Source: Streptomyces olindensis (GTDB lineage Bacteria; Actinomycetota; Actinomycetes; Streptomycetales; Streptomycetaceae). Taken from it: a stretch of DNA of 64,000 nt. The notes below the pieces were generated by a model. That model had not been told where the DNA came from and ran no database searches. It saw only the letters and a list, made by a program, of their open reading frames with translations. Shown in pieces: positions 45,561-53,078 of this stretch (the first letter of the stretch is position 1; each line of letters starts with the position of its first letter). The stretch covers positions 496,001-560,000 of the forward strand of contig JJOH01000019.1 of assembly GCA_000696115.1 (NCBI GenBank). Reading direction: 5' to 3'. The translations under genes were made by a program, and so were the position numbers.

Positions 45561-46159
45561 CGACGTACGGCCTGCTGGTCTTCGAGGAAGCGGAGGAGCT
45601 CGACTTCGTGGGGCCCTGGGAGGTGTTCACCGTCTCCGCCATGCTCCGCGACGGCGCCGACCGGGCCGTGCTGGTCGCCGAGCACCCCGGGCCCGTGCGC
45701 TGCAACAAGGGCCTGCGGGTCCTGCCCGACCACACGCTGGACGACCATCCGCCGCTGGACGTGCTGCACGTGCCGGGCGGGCGGGGCGCGCGCGAGGCCC
45801 AGCCGCACAACCGGGTGGTCACCGACTGGATCGGGAAGACCGCGGAACAGGCGGCGTGGGTGCACGGGGTGTGCACCGGCACGTTCCTGCTGCACGCCGC
45901 GGGACCGGCCCGCGGACGCCGGGTGGCCACGCACTGGAGCCAGGAGGACACCCTCCAGGCGCGGGGCGACGTGACGGTGGTCCGGGACGCCCGCTATGTC
46001 GTGGACGGCAACCTGGTCACCAGCCAGGGCGTCTCGGCCGGCATCGACAGCGCGCTGTGGCTGGTGGGCTGGCTGCACGGCCGGGAGCACGCGCGGGCCG
46101 TGCGCCGCTACATCCAGTACGACCCGGCGCCGCCCTACATGGCCGACGAGCCCGTCTGA
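45557..46159 (+). CDS. DJ-1/PfpI family protein
   Basis: 200 residues, a stand-alone glutamine-amidotransferase-like domain. GLLVFEEAEELDFVGPWEVF at the start and the nucleophile elbow VHGVCTGTFLLHAAG with its Cys are seen. The family includes isonitrile hydratases, deglycases and proteases. TTHWSQEDTLQ-like and GVSAGIDSALWLVGW blocks match InhA (isonitrile hydratase)-like members. Co-translated with the GlxA-type regulator. Confidence 0.87.
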   Translation: MTTYGLLVFEEAEELDFVGPWEVFTVSAMLRDGADRAVLVAEHPGPVRCNKGLRVLPDHTLDDHPPLDVLHVPGGRGAREAQPHNRVVTDWIGKTAEQAAWVHGVCTGTFLLHAAGPARGRRVATHWSQEDTLQARGDVTVVRDARYVVDGNLVTSQGVSAGIDSALWLVGWLHGREHARAVRRYIQYDPAPPYMADEPV

Positions 46160-46210
46160 CCCATGTGCCGGTGCCGTGCGCCGCATGGGTCCGCGTGACC
46201 CGGGCAGCCG

Positions 46211-46672
46211 ATGTTCATGGGCGGTGACACGGGCGACGGCGGACAGGTGAGGCAACCGGGCGGCTGCGGGCACCGGGCGGTGCCGCACCCGGGCGACATC
46301 CGGATCGAGGCGTGGGCGGCGTGCCGGGAGCACTGTCTGGCGGAGGCCGTGCTGGCGATGGTGGAGTGCTTCGCGGACGTGTCCGGGGTGCGGCCCACCG
46401 CCGTGGGCCGGGTGCGGCTGGCCGAGGCCAGCGACGACGACCTGCTCGCCGCGCTGCTGGACGAGGTCATCTTCCGGCTGGAGGCGTACGGCGAGGTGCC
46501 GGTGGACGTGGAGGCGGACGAGGCCGACGGCGGCCTGGACGTCCGGCTGGCGGTCACCGGCCTCGACGACGTGGAGATCACCGGGTCGGTCCCGAAGGCG
46601 GTGGCGTGGGACGAGCTGCGGATCGGCCCGGATCCGTACGGCTGGTCGTGCGCGGTGCGGGTCGACGCCTGA
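46211..46672 (+). CDS. archease-like protein
   Basis: 153 residues. HPGDIRIEAWAACREHCLAE AVLAMVECFADVSG, SDDDLLAALLDEVIFRLEAY and GSVPKAVAWDELRIG follow the archease pattern (HTAD-like start, DLL...WLNELL, KAVTYH...). Archease activates the RNA ligase RtcB and keeps it turning over in tRNA and mRNA repair. The usual start H-T-A-D is changed to H-P-G-D, keeping the Asp. No rtcB gene is seen within this window. The assignment rests on pattern alone. Confidence 0.7.
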   Translation: MFMGGDTGDGGQVRQPGGCGHRAVPHPGDIRIEAWAACREHCLAEAVLAMVECFADVSGVRPTAVGRVRLAEASDDDLLAALLDEVIFRLEAYGEVPVDVEADEADGGLDVRLAVTGLDDVEITGSVPKAVAWDELRIGPDPYGWSCAVRVDA

Positions 46673-46705
46673 CCCCGCCGGCCCCGGTGTGCCTACGGTG
46701 GAGGC

Positions 46706-47806
46706 GTGGGCGGCTCAGTCGTGACGCTGTTCCTGTGCGGTGACGTGATGCTCGGGCGCGGCGTCGACCAGATCCTGGCGCACCCCGGTGATCCGGCGCT
46801 GCGGGAGGCGTACGTCGTGGACGCGCGGTCCTACGTCCGGCTGGCGGAGGCGGCGCACGGTCCGGTCCCCGCGCCCGTTCCTCCCTCCTGGCCGTGGGGC
46901 GAGGCGCTGCGGGTGCTCGCCGAGGCCGCCCCGGACGCCCGGATCGTGAACCTGGAGACGTCGGTGACGGGCAGCGACACGTTCGACCCGGGCAAGGAGA
47001 TCCACTACCGGATGCACCCGGCTGACCTGCCCGCCCTGGCCGTGGCCCGGCCCGACGTGACCGTCCTCGCCAACAACCACGTCCTGGACTTCGGCCGCCC
47101 GGGTCTGCTGGAGACCCTGGACACGCTGGCCCGGGCGGGGTTGCGGACGGCGGGCGCGGGCCGGGACGCCGGCCGGGCGTACGCCCCCGCGGCGGTGCCT
47201 CTACCGGGCGGTCGGCGGCTGCTGGTGTTCGCCCTCGGGGCGCGCTCCAGCGGGATCCCGTCCGGCTGGGCGGCGACCGAGGACCGGCCGGGCGTCGCGT
47301 ACCTGCCCGAACTCTCGGCCGCCGCGGCCGACACCGTCGTACGGCGGGTCCGGCAGGTGCGGCGGGCCGGTGACGTCACCGTCGTGTCCGTGCACTGGGG
47401 TTCGAACTGGGGGTACCACGTGCCGCGGGAGCAGGTGCGGTTCGCGCACGCCCTGGTGGACGGCGGGGTGGACGTCGTCCACGGGCACTCCTCGCACCAT
47501 CCCCGACCGCTGGAGGTGTACCGGGAGCGGCTGATCCTGTACGGCTGCGGCGACTTCGTCGACGACTACGAGGGGATCTCCGGTTACGAGGAGTACCGCG
47601 ACGACCTGCGGCTCGCGTTCCTGGTGTCGGTCGAGGCGGACGGCGGACGGCTGGCGGGGCTGCGCATGGTGCCGCTGCGGGCACGACGGATGCGGCTGGA
47701 GCCCGCGCCCCGGGAGGACCGCGTGTGGCTGCGGACGACGCTGGACCGGGTCAGCCGCGGGGTGGGCGTGGCGCTGGGGGCCGACGGTTCGCTGGTGCTG
47801 GTGTGA
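46706..47806 (+). CDS. CapA family protein (poly-gamma-glutamate-type)
   Basis: 366 residues, GTG start (GGAGG is very close; a GTG at 46721 is an alternative). The metallophosphatase-like CapA domain shows TLFLCGDVMLGRGVDQIL, RIVNLETSVTGSD, VTVLANNHVLDFG, VVSVHWGSNWGYHVP, and VDVVHGHSSHHPRPLEVYRE. No signal peptide or membrane anchor is obvious, unlike capsule-anchoring CapA, so a cytosolic hydrolase or ligase role is possible. The function is uncertain. Confidence 0.85.
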   Translation: MGGSVVTLFLCGDVMLGRGVDQILAHPGDPALREAYVVDARSYVRLAEAAHGPVPAPVPPSWPWGEALRVLAEAAPDARIVNLETSVTGSDTFDPGKEIHYRMHPADLPALAVARPDVTVLANNHVLDFGRPGLLETLDTLARAGLRTAGAGRDAGRAYAPAAVPLPGGRRLLVFALGARSSGIPSGWAATEDRPGVAYLPELSAAAADTVVRRVRQVRRAGDVTVVSVHWGSNWGYHVPREQVRFAHALVDGGVDVVHGHSSHHPRPLEVYRERLILYGCGDFVDDYEGISGYEEYRDDLRLAFLVSVEADGGRLAGLRMVPLRARRMRLEPAPREDRVWLRTTLDRVSRGVGVALGADGSLVLV

Positions 47807-47828
47807 CCGACCGGCGCTGGACGTCGGA

Positions 47829-48848
47829 TCAGCTCGCCCAGGCCACCAGGCGTTCCCGGTTCCCGGGCTCGCGCAGGCGGGCGAGGGACTCCTTCTCCAG
47901 CTGGCGGACCCGCTCCCGGGTCAGGCCGACGCGCTTCGCGACCTCCTCGCGGGTGCGGGTGTGGCCGTCGTGGAGGCCGTAGCGCAGGGAGAGGATCATG
48001 GCCTCGCGGGGCGCGAGCGTGCCGACGGCCTCGCGGAGTTCCTCGGCGAGTGCCTGGTACTCGGCGACTTCGGGAGCCTGGAGCACCTCGGTGTCGGGGA
48101 TGAGGTCGCCGACGACGGTCTCGCCGGTCTCGTCCACGGGCGTGTCCAGGCTGACGGCCTGCCGGCCGACGCGGCGCAGCCAGCCGATCCGGTCCTCGGC
48201 GAGGCCGCTCTCCCGGGCCACCTCCTCGACGCTCGGCTCGCGGTCCAGGTCGTGCCGGAGCCGCCGCTCGACCTTGGCGACCTTCTGCAACTGCTCGACG
48301 ACGTGCATCGGCAGCCGTACGGTGCGGGCGTGCGCGGCCAGGCCCCGTTCGATGGCCTGGCGGACCCACCAGGTCGCGTAGGTGGAGAACTTGAAGCCCT
48401 TGGTGTGGTCGAACTTCTCCACGGCCCGGATCAGACCGAGGTTGCCCTCCTGGATCACGTCCAGCAGGGGCAGACCGCGGTGGGCGTGGCGTTTGGCCAT
48501 CGAGACCACGAGCCGGAGGTTGGCCCGCACCATGTGGTCCTTGGCCGCCTGCCCGTCGCGGGCGGCCTCCTCCAGTTCCCCGCGCCGCTCGGGTGCGAGG
48601 TCGCTCTCACCGGCGTCGGCCCGCTCCAGTTCCGCCAGCGCCCGCTCGCCGTCCCGCATCCGCCGGGTCAGCCGTACCTCGTCCTCCGCGGTGAGCAGCG
48701 GCGTCGCCGCGATCTGCGCGAGGTACTGGCCGAGCAGGTCCGGTTCCTCGTCGGGCTCGGGGATGCGGCTGCGCAGCCGGGCGGTGCGAGCGGGGGCGCG
48801 GCGGTCCTCGCGGGTCTCGGCCGCGGGGTCTTCTGCCAGGGGAGACAT
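47829..48848 (-). CDS. group-2 RNA polymerase sigma factor (HrdD-like)
   Basis: 339 residues from the ATG at 48846-48848. Region 1.2: DLLGQYLAQIAATPLLTAED. Region 2: ANLRLVVSMAKRHAHRGLPL LDVIQEGNLGLIRAVEKFDH, then GFKFSTYATWWVRQAIER. Region 3: LPMHVVEQLQKVAKVERRL. Region 4 with the -35-binding HTH: TRTREEVAKRVGLTRERVRQ LEKESLARLREPG. It lacks a long region 1.1, typical of non-essential primary-like sigma factors of Streptomyces. Monocistronic; the regulon is unknown. Confidence 0.92.
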   Translation of the reverse strand: MSPLAEDPAAETREDRRAPARTARLRSRIPEPDEEPDLLGQYLAQIAATPLLTAEDEVRLTRRMRDGERALAELERADAGESDLAPERRGELEEAARDGQAAKDHMVRANLRLVVSMAKRHAHRGLPLLDVIQEGNLGLIRAVEKFDHTKGFKFSTYATWWVRQAIERGLAAHARTVRLPMHVVEQLQKVAKVERRLRHDLDREPSVEEVARESGLAEDRIGWLRRVGRQAVSLDTPVDETGETVVGDLIPDTEVLQAPEVAEYQALAEELREAVGTLAPREAMILSLRYGLHDGHTRTREEVAKRVGLTRERVRQLEKESLARLREPGNRERLVAWAS

Positions 48849-48966
48849 CCTCGTGTTCCTCCGTCTCCTGCCTTCGTGCCGGCTCGCTCCGGAAAGGGTC
48901 TCCGGGTACCCGCGAGGATGGGTTCCGAACCGCATGCCCGGGTCCCGTGGGGGTACTCCGGGGCAC

Positions 48967-49419
48967 ATGACCGGCATCGAACTGCGCAGCGACGCGTTCA
49001 ACGACCACTCCTTCATCGCGCGCCGGTACGCGTACGAGGGACCGAACGTCTCTCCGCCGCTGACCTGGAGCGGCGTACCGGACGACGCGGCCGAACTGGT
49101 CCTGCTCTGCGAGGACCCCGACGCCCCGTCGGGCACCTTCGCGCACTGGGTGGTGGTGGGCATCGACCCGCACAGCGACGGCGTCGAGGCCGGGCACTGC
49201 CCACCGGGCGGCACGGAACTCGTCAACGGCTACGGGCAGCAGGGCTGGGGCGGCCCCCATCCCCCGCCGGGTGACGACGCCCACCACTACTTCTTCCGGC
49301 TCTACGCCCTGTCCGAACCGTGCGTGCTGCCCGACGCGCCCCGGGCGGACCAGGTGCACGAGGAGGTCGAGAAGCGGCGGATCGCCGACGGGACGCTGGT
49401 GGGGCTGTACCAGCGCTGA
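48967..49419 (+). CDS. YbhB/YbcL (PEBP) family protein
   Basis: 150 residues. Phosphatidylethanolamine-binding-protein fold. IELRSDAFNDHSFIARRYAY, EGPNVSPPLTWSGVPDDAAE LVLLCEDPDAP (ligand-site DPDAP), and HHYFFRLYALSEPC are the usual motifs. Cytosolic, since no signal peptide is present. Divergent from the sigma factor gene with a 118-nt shared upstream region. The bacterial function is not established. Confidence 0.9.
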   Translation: MTGIELRSDAFNDHSFIARRYAYEGPNVSPPLTWSGVPDDAAELVLLCEDPDAPSGTFAHWVVVGIDPHSDGVEAGHCPPGGTELVNGYGQQGWGGPHPPPGDDAHHYFFRLYALSEPCVLPDAPRADQVHEEVEKRRIADGTLVGLYQR

Positions 49420-49566
49420 CCCCCTGAACCGTCCAGGTCCTCGTGGCACAACGGTCGGTTGTGGCACGGGTGCCGGGCAGTTGTTTGCCCGGCCCGCCCG
49501 GTCCTCGCTTGGATGGCTCCCGGTCAACACCGGGTTGTCCACGGGAACGGGGAGTGTGCGCCGGGT

Positions 49567-50832
49567 ATGGCGGGCAGGCGGTCGCTGGGGCGGCGGTTCG
49601 GGTGGCTGTGGGGCGCGTACGCGGTCAGCACGGCCGGTACGTGGCTGGCGTTCGACGCGTTCGCCCTGATCGCGGTCCTGGTGCTGGACGCCGGGCCGGC
49701 GCAGGTGTCACTGCTGGCGGCGGTGGGGCCGGCCGTCGGCGCCGCGGTGTCGGTGCCGCTCGGGCCGTGGGTGGAACCGCGCCGGAAACGGCCGGTGATG
49801 ATCGCGACGGACCTGGTCCGGTGCGCGGTGCTGCTGAGCGTCCCCGTGGCGTTCGCCCTGGGTGGGCTGAGCTTCGGTCAGCTGCTGCTGGTGTCGGTGG
49901 TGGTCGCGGCGGCCGACATCACCTTCAACGCGGCGGCCGGGGCGTTCCTGAAGGAGCTGGTGCCGCGGCGGGACCTGTTGGTCGCGAACGGGCGGTTCGA
50001 GGCGACGATGTGGACCGCGAGCATGGCCGGGCCGCCGCTGGGCGGTGCCGCGATCGGGCTGTTCGGTCCGGTGGCGACCGTGGTGGCGGACGCGGTGAGC
50101 CATCTGCTCTCGGCGGCCGGGCTCCGGGCGATCGGGGGCGGCGAGCAGCGCCCGGTGCGGCCGGGACCCGCCGCGGCCCGGCTCCGGGCGGGCGACCTGC
50201 TCGGCGGCTGGCGGCACATCCTGGCCGACCCGGCGCTGCGCCCGCTGTTCGGCAACACGGTCCTGGTCAACGCCCTGATCATGGCGGCCTCGCCACCGCT
50301 GCTCCTCCTGATGGTCGACGACCTGCGGTTCGCGCCCTGGCAGTACGCCCTCGCCTTCGCCGTGCCCTGCACCGGCGGCCTGCTCGGCTCACGGCTGGCG
50401 CCCCGGCTCGTCACGCGGTTCGGGCGGCACCGGGTGCTGCGCGCGGCCGGGGTGCTGCGGGCGTGCTGGTCGCTCGGTCTGGCCTTCGTCGGCCCCGGGG
50501 CGGCCGGGCTGGCGCTGGTGATGGTGATCGAGTTCGGGCTGATCACCTGCTGCGCCGTGTTCAACCCGGTGTTCGCCACGTTCCGCCTGGAGCGGACCCC
50601 CGCCGACCGGGTCACCCGCACCCTGGCCGCCTGGTCGGCCACCGGCAAGGCGGCCACCGCGGCCCTGACCGCCCTGTGGGGCCTGCTGGCCGCGCGGACC
50701 GGCCCGCGTACGGCCCTCGCACTCGCCGGTGTCCTGCTCCTCGCGACCCCGCTGCTGCTCCCCCGCCGGGACCACGCGCCGGACACCGAGGCCGAGCCCG
50801 CTCCCCTGGCCCTGGAGCCGGACGGCGGCTGA
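49567..50832 (+). CDS. MFS transporter
   Basis: 421 residues from the ATG at 49567. About 12 membrane helices (for example SLLAAVGPAVGAAVSVPLGP, LLSVPVAFALGGLSFGQLLL). The loop PWVEPRRKRPVMIATDLVRC matches MFS motif A. The C-terminal half begins around residue 215 (LFGNTVLVNALIMAASPPLL). It is similar in style to macrolide-type or MFS_3 exporters. The substrate is unknown. It ends in a strong palindrome that acts as a terminator. Confidence 0.87.
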   Translation: MAGRRSLGRRFGWLWGAYAVSTAGTWLAFDAFALIAVLVLDAGPAQVSLLAAVGPAVGAAVSVPLGPWVEPRRKRPVMIATDLVRCAVLLSVPVAFALGGLSFGQLLLVSVVVAAADITFNAAAGAFLKELVPRRDLLVANGRFEATMWTASMAGPPLGGAAIGLFGPVATVVADAVSHLLSAAGLRAIGGGEQRPVRPGPAAARLRAGDLLGGWRHILADPALRPLFGNTVLVNALIMAASPPLLLLMVDDLRFAPWQYALAFAVPCTGGLLGSRLAPRLVTRFGRHRVLRAAGVLRACWSLGLAFVGPGAAGLALVMVIEFGLITCCAVFNPVFATFRLERTPADRVTRTLAAWSATGKAATAALTALWGLLAARTGPRTALALAGVLLLATPLLLPRRDHAPDTEAEPAPLALEPDGG

Positions 50833-50849
50833 ACGGCCGTTCAGCCGCC
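50824..50849. terminator. 26-bp perfect palindrome, terminator between MFS and VOC genes
   Basis: GGCGGCTGAACGG is followed directly by its exact reverse complement CCGTTCAGCCGCC. The palindrome overlaps the MFS stop codon (50830-50832) and lies 22 nt before the convergent VOC gene stop. It serves best as a bidirectional terminator. Confidence 0.75.
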
Positions 50850-50871
50850 GCGCGGACTCGGGGGCGCCGGG

Positions 50872-51300
50872 TCAGACCGCCCCGGGCACGTCCTCCGTGA
50901 CCCCGTTCAGCGGGGAGGACGGATCGGCGCCGTACGGGCGGGTGATGATCTCCAGGCCGTGGCCCGCCGGGTCGAGGAAGTAGACCCCGCGGCCGCCGTC
51001 GTTGCGGTTGATCCGGCGCGGGTGGTTGCCGTGCGGATCTGCCTGGATGGGTATCCGGGCCTTGATGAGGCGGGCGAGGGCCTCGTCGAACTCGTCCTCG
51101 GAGACGAGGAACGCGTAGTGCTGCATGGGGATGTCGGCGTCGATGGTGAGGAAGTCCAGCGTGACGCCGTTGGCGGTCGTCACCGGCAGGAACACCCCGG
51201 CCGGTGCCCCGACCTCCAGGCCCAGGATCTCCGCGAGGAAGTGAGCGGACTTCTCCCGGTCTCGGGACAGGACGATGGTGTGGTTGAACTCGACTGACAC
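50872..51300 (-). CDS. VOC-superfamily (glyoxalase-like) protein
   Basis: 142 residues from a GTG at 51298-51300. Two beta-alpha-beta-beta-beta modules of the vicinal-oxygen-chelate fold. FNHTIVLSRDREKSAHFLAE supplies His, and GVYFLDPAGHGLEIITRPY supplies Glu as metal ligand. QHYAFLVSEDEFDEALARLI occupies the middle. It may be a dioxygenase, isomerase or antibiotic-binding protein; no context pins it down. Confidence 0.88.
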   Translation of the reverse strand: MSVEFNHTIVLSRDREKSAHFLAEILGLEVGAPAGVFLPVTTANGVTLDFLTIDADIPMQHYAFLVSEDEFDEALARLIKARIPIQADPHGNHPRRINRNDGGRGVYFLDPAGHGLEIITRPYGADPSSPLNGVTEDVPGAV

Positions 51301-51473
51301 GGTTGAATGCCTCCACGGGCATCTCCGCGGCGCCTCCATGCCTCACCCGGCCGGTGACCGGCACGCGATGCCGCGCCGTGGATCGTAGACAGAGGCGGCC
51401 GGGACCGTCGAGCGGTTTTCGGCCGTATCGAGAGCTCTGGCGCGGAGTCCCCGCCCCGGCAGCCCCAGGCGAT

Positions 51474-51518
51474 CCTGACAATTGTCAGGGACCGTGTCGC
51501 CCCAGGCCTCCCTACAGT
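51474..51518 (+). promoter_or_regulatory. palindromic activator-type site and promoter of the first SH3 gene
   Basis: CCTGACAATTGTCAGG (51474-51489) is a perfect 16-bp palindrome. TACAGT follows at 51513-51518, 23 nt later, and the coding start is 51555. The same palindrome and -10 arrangement occur at two more secreted-protein promoters near 52.9-53.0 kb. Its place just upstream of the -35 region fits an activator, such as a response regulator. Confidence 0.65.
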
Positions 51519-51554
51519 GCTGAGCGTCGGCCACACCGTCAGGGGGAACACGAC

Positions 51555-51929
51555 ATGTCCACTCGTCTCTTCGCCAAGGCCGCGCTCGTCGGTGCCGGGG
51601 CGCTCGCGCTGCTCGGCCCGCTCACCGCCGGGACCGCGACCGCGGCCACCGCCGGTGAGCAGGGCGGCGCCCGCGTCCTGGCCGCGCCGTACGCGGTCGT
51701 TCCGTACGAGAACGTCAACGTCCGCCGCGGGCCGGGGACTTCCTACGGCATCATCACGACCGCTCCGGCGGGCCAGCCGCTCGGCGCCTACTGCTGGACC
51801 CGCGGCGAGCGCATCACCGACAACGGCTACTCCAACGACGTCTGGGTGAAGCTCCTCGAGGGCTACGTCAGCGCCGTCTACCTCAAGGGCAACGAGTACG
51901 GCGACCTGCCCGCCTCGGCGCGCTGCTGA
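51555..51929 (+). CDS. secreted SH3-like domain protein
   Basis: 124 residues. Signal peptide: STRLFAKAALVGAGALALLG PLTAGTATAATA, cleaved near residue 31. The mature part is an SH3_3-like domain: YENVNVRRGPGTSYGIITTA PAGQPLGAYCW, later GYSNDVWVKLLEGYVSAVYL KG. Two Cys residues may form a disulfide. Such domains bind cell-wall peptidoglycan. The next gene, 61 nt downstream, encodes a similar protein, so they form a likely operon controlled by the palindromic promoter. Confidence 0.88.
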   Translation: MSTRLFAKAALVGAGALALLGPLTAGTATAATAGEQGGARVLAAPYAVVPYENVNVRRGPGTSYGIITTAPAGQPLGAYCWTRGERITDNGYSNDVWVKLLEGYVSAVYLKGNEYGDLPASARC

Positions 51930-51990
51930 CCCGGACCATGACCGGTTCCGACCACACCGTCCGCACCTTCATCCCACGGGGGACAGACAC

Positions 51991-52365
51991 ATGAAGCGAC
52001 TGATCAGCCGTACCGCCATGGGCCTCGCCGTGGCCACGCTCGCCGTCGGCGGGCTCGCCACCACGGCCCAGGCCTCCCCGGCCGTCGCAGGCGGCGGCGA
52101 CCCGACCCTCACCGACGTCTACATCTGGGCCACCAACGTCAACCTGCGCCAGGAGCCGACCACCGAATCCCCGCGCCTCGCGGTCCGTTCGCAGTGGTGG
52201 GCGGACGCCATCTGCCAGAAGCAGGGCCAGACCGTGCACGACCCGGCCGTCGGCACCAACAACTGGTGGACCGCCGTCATGGAGCTCTCGGGCAGCGACG
52301 TGGCCTGGGTGAACAACCTGTACATCCGGGGCGGCGAGAAGATCGCCGGCGTTCCGGACTGCTGA
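51991..52365 (+). CDS. second secreted SH3-like protein
   Basis: 124 residues. A signal peptide (TAMGLAVATLAVGGLATTAQ ASPAVA) precedes a mature part with TNVNLRQEPTTESPRLAVRS, ADAICQKQGQTVHD and VAWVNNLYIRGGEKIAGVPD C. It is a divergent paralogue of the preceding protein, with the same length and C-terminal Cys. GGGGGA precedes the start. No palindrome lies between the two genes, so transcription probably comes from upstream. Confidence 0.85.
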   Translation: MKRLISRTAMGLAVATLAVGGLATTAQASPAVAGGGDPTLTDVYIWATNVNLRQEPTTESPRLAVRSQWWADAICQKQGQTVHDPAVGTNNWWTAVMELSGSDVAWVNNLYIRGGEKIAGVPDC

Positions 52366-52374
52366 CGACGTACG

Positions 52375-52413
52375 CCGCGGGGGGCGGACCGAAGCACCGG
52401 CCGCCCCCCGCGG
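52375..52413. terminator. bidirectional terminator hairpin
   Basis: CCGCGGGGGGCGG (52375-52387) pairs with CCGCCCCCCGCGG (52401-52413) as a 13-bp stem around a 13-nt loop, between convergent secreted-protein genes. Confidence 0.8.
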
Positions 52414-52423
52414 TGTGTGCGGC

Positions 52424-52873
52424 TCAGTACCAGCCGGTCTCGGTCAGGTCGTGGCCGTCGCACGAGAGCACGGCGCGCGAGACGCGGCCGTTGAGGTTGT
52501 TGCCCATCTGCGTGTAGGCGTAGTTGATGCCCGGGTCGACGGTCTCGGAGACCCAGCCGTCGACACGCCCCACACCGCTGTTGGAACGCTGCAGCACGGC
52601 CGCGCAGTTGGCCCGGGAGTTCTCGATCCGGGCGAACGAGCCGCACTTGTCGGAGTAGAAGTACTTCAGGGCCATGCCCTCGGCGTACTTGGTGTCACCG
52701 ATTTGCCGGAACGTGCCCGAGCAGTAGGAGGTGGTGGGGTACTGCCCCTCCATCCCGTAGGCCCCGTAGTTGCCGCCCGAGTACGGCGCGGCCTGGGCGG
52801 AGGTCGGGAGGAGCGCCATCACCGCGGCGGCTCCCCCGGCGGCCAGCAGTGTCCTGAGTGATCGGCGGCTCAT
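52424..52873 (-). CDS. secreted protein, DUF2690-like
   Basis: 149 residues from the ATG at 52871-52873. Signal peptide: SRRSLRTLLAAGGAAAVMAL LPTSAQA, cleaved near residue 28. The mature part contains TTSYCSGTFRQIGDTKYAEG, LKYFYSDKCGSFARIENSRA NC, and RAVLSCDGHDLTETGWY, with four Cys. The LKYFYSDKCGSFARI block resembles DUF2690-type proteins that copy sugar/peptide-binding folds. Function unknown. Its promoter carries the same palindrome as its neighbours. Confidence 0.8.
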   Translation of the reverse strand: MSRRSLRTLLAAGGAAAVMALLPTSAQAAPYSGGNYGAYGMEGQYPTTSYCSGTFRQIGDTKYAEGMALKYFYSDKCGSFARIENSRANCAAVLQRSNSGVGRVDGWVSETVDPGINYAYTQMGNNLNGRVSRAVLSCDGHDLTETGWY

Positions 52874-52916
52874 GAGCCCTCTTTCGTTCGTGTGTCGGCG
52901 GGTGTTTCCCGGGGTG

Positions 52917-52962
52917 ACCGTACGGGCCGTCACCAGGCCGCCGACACCTGACATTTATCAGG
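52917..52962 (-). promoter_or_regulatory. palindromic site and promoter for the DUF2690-like gene
   Basis: CCTGACATTTATCAGG (52947-52962, slightly imperfect palindrome). On the minus strand TACGGT lies at 52917-52922, 24 nt away, and the start codon at 52873. Same layout as the sites at 51474 and 52973. Confidence 0.6.
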
Positions 52963-52972
52963 GTGGACCGGC

Positions 52973-53016
52973 CCTGACATTCGTCAGGACCGCTCGCCCC
53001 CCCGCGCTCCTACGGT
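52973..53016 (+). promoter_or_regulatory. palindromic site and promoter for the serine hydrolase gene
   Basis: CCTGACATTCGTCAGG (52973-52988) is followed after 22 nt by TACGGT (53011-53016). The start codon is at 53079. Third instance of the shared architecture. The palindrome at 52947 is 26 bp away and serves the divergent gene. Confidence 0.65.
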
Positions 53017-53078
53017 GTCGGCACGGGGCCGCGGCTCCGCCGGACAGCCCGACAGCCGGACGACCAGGAAGGCCAACC

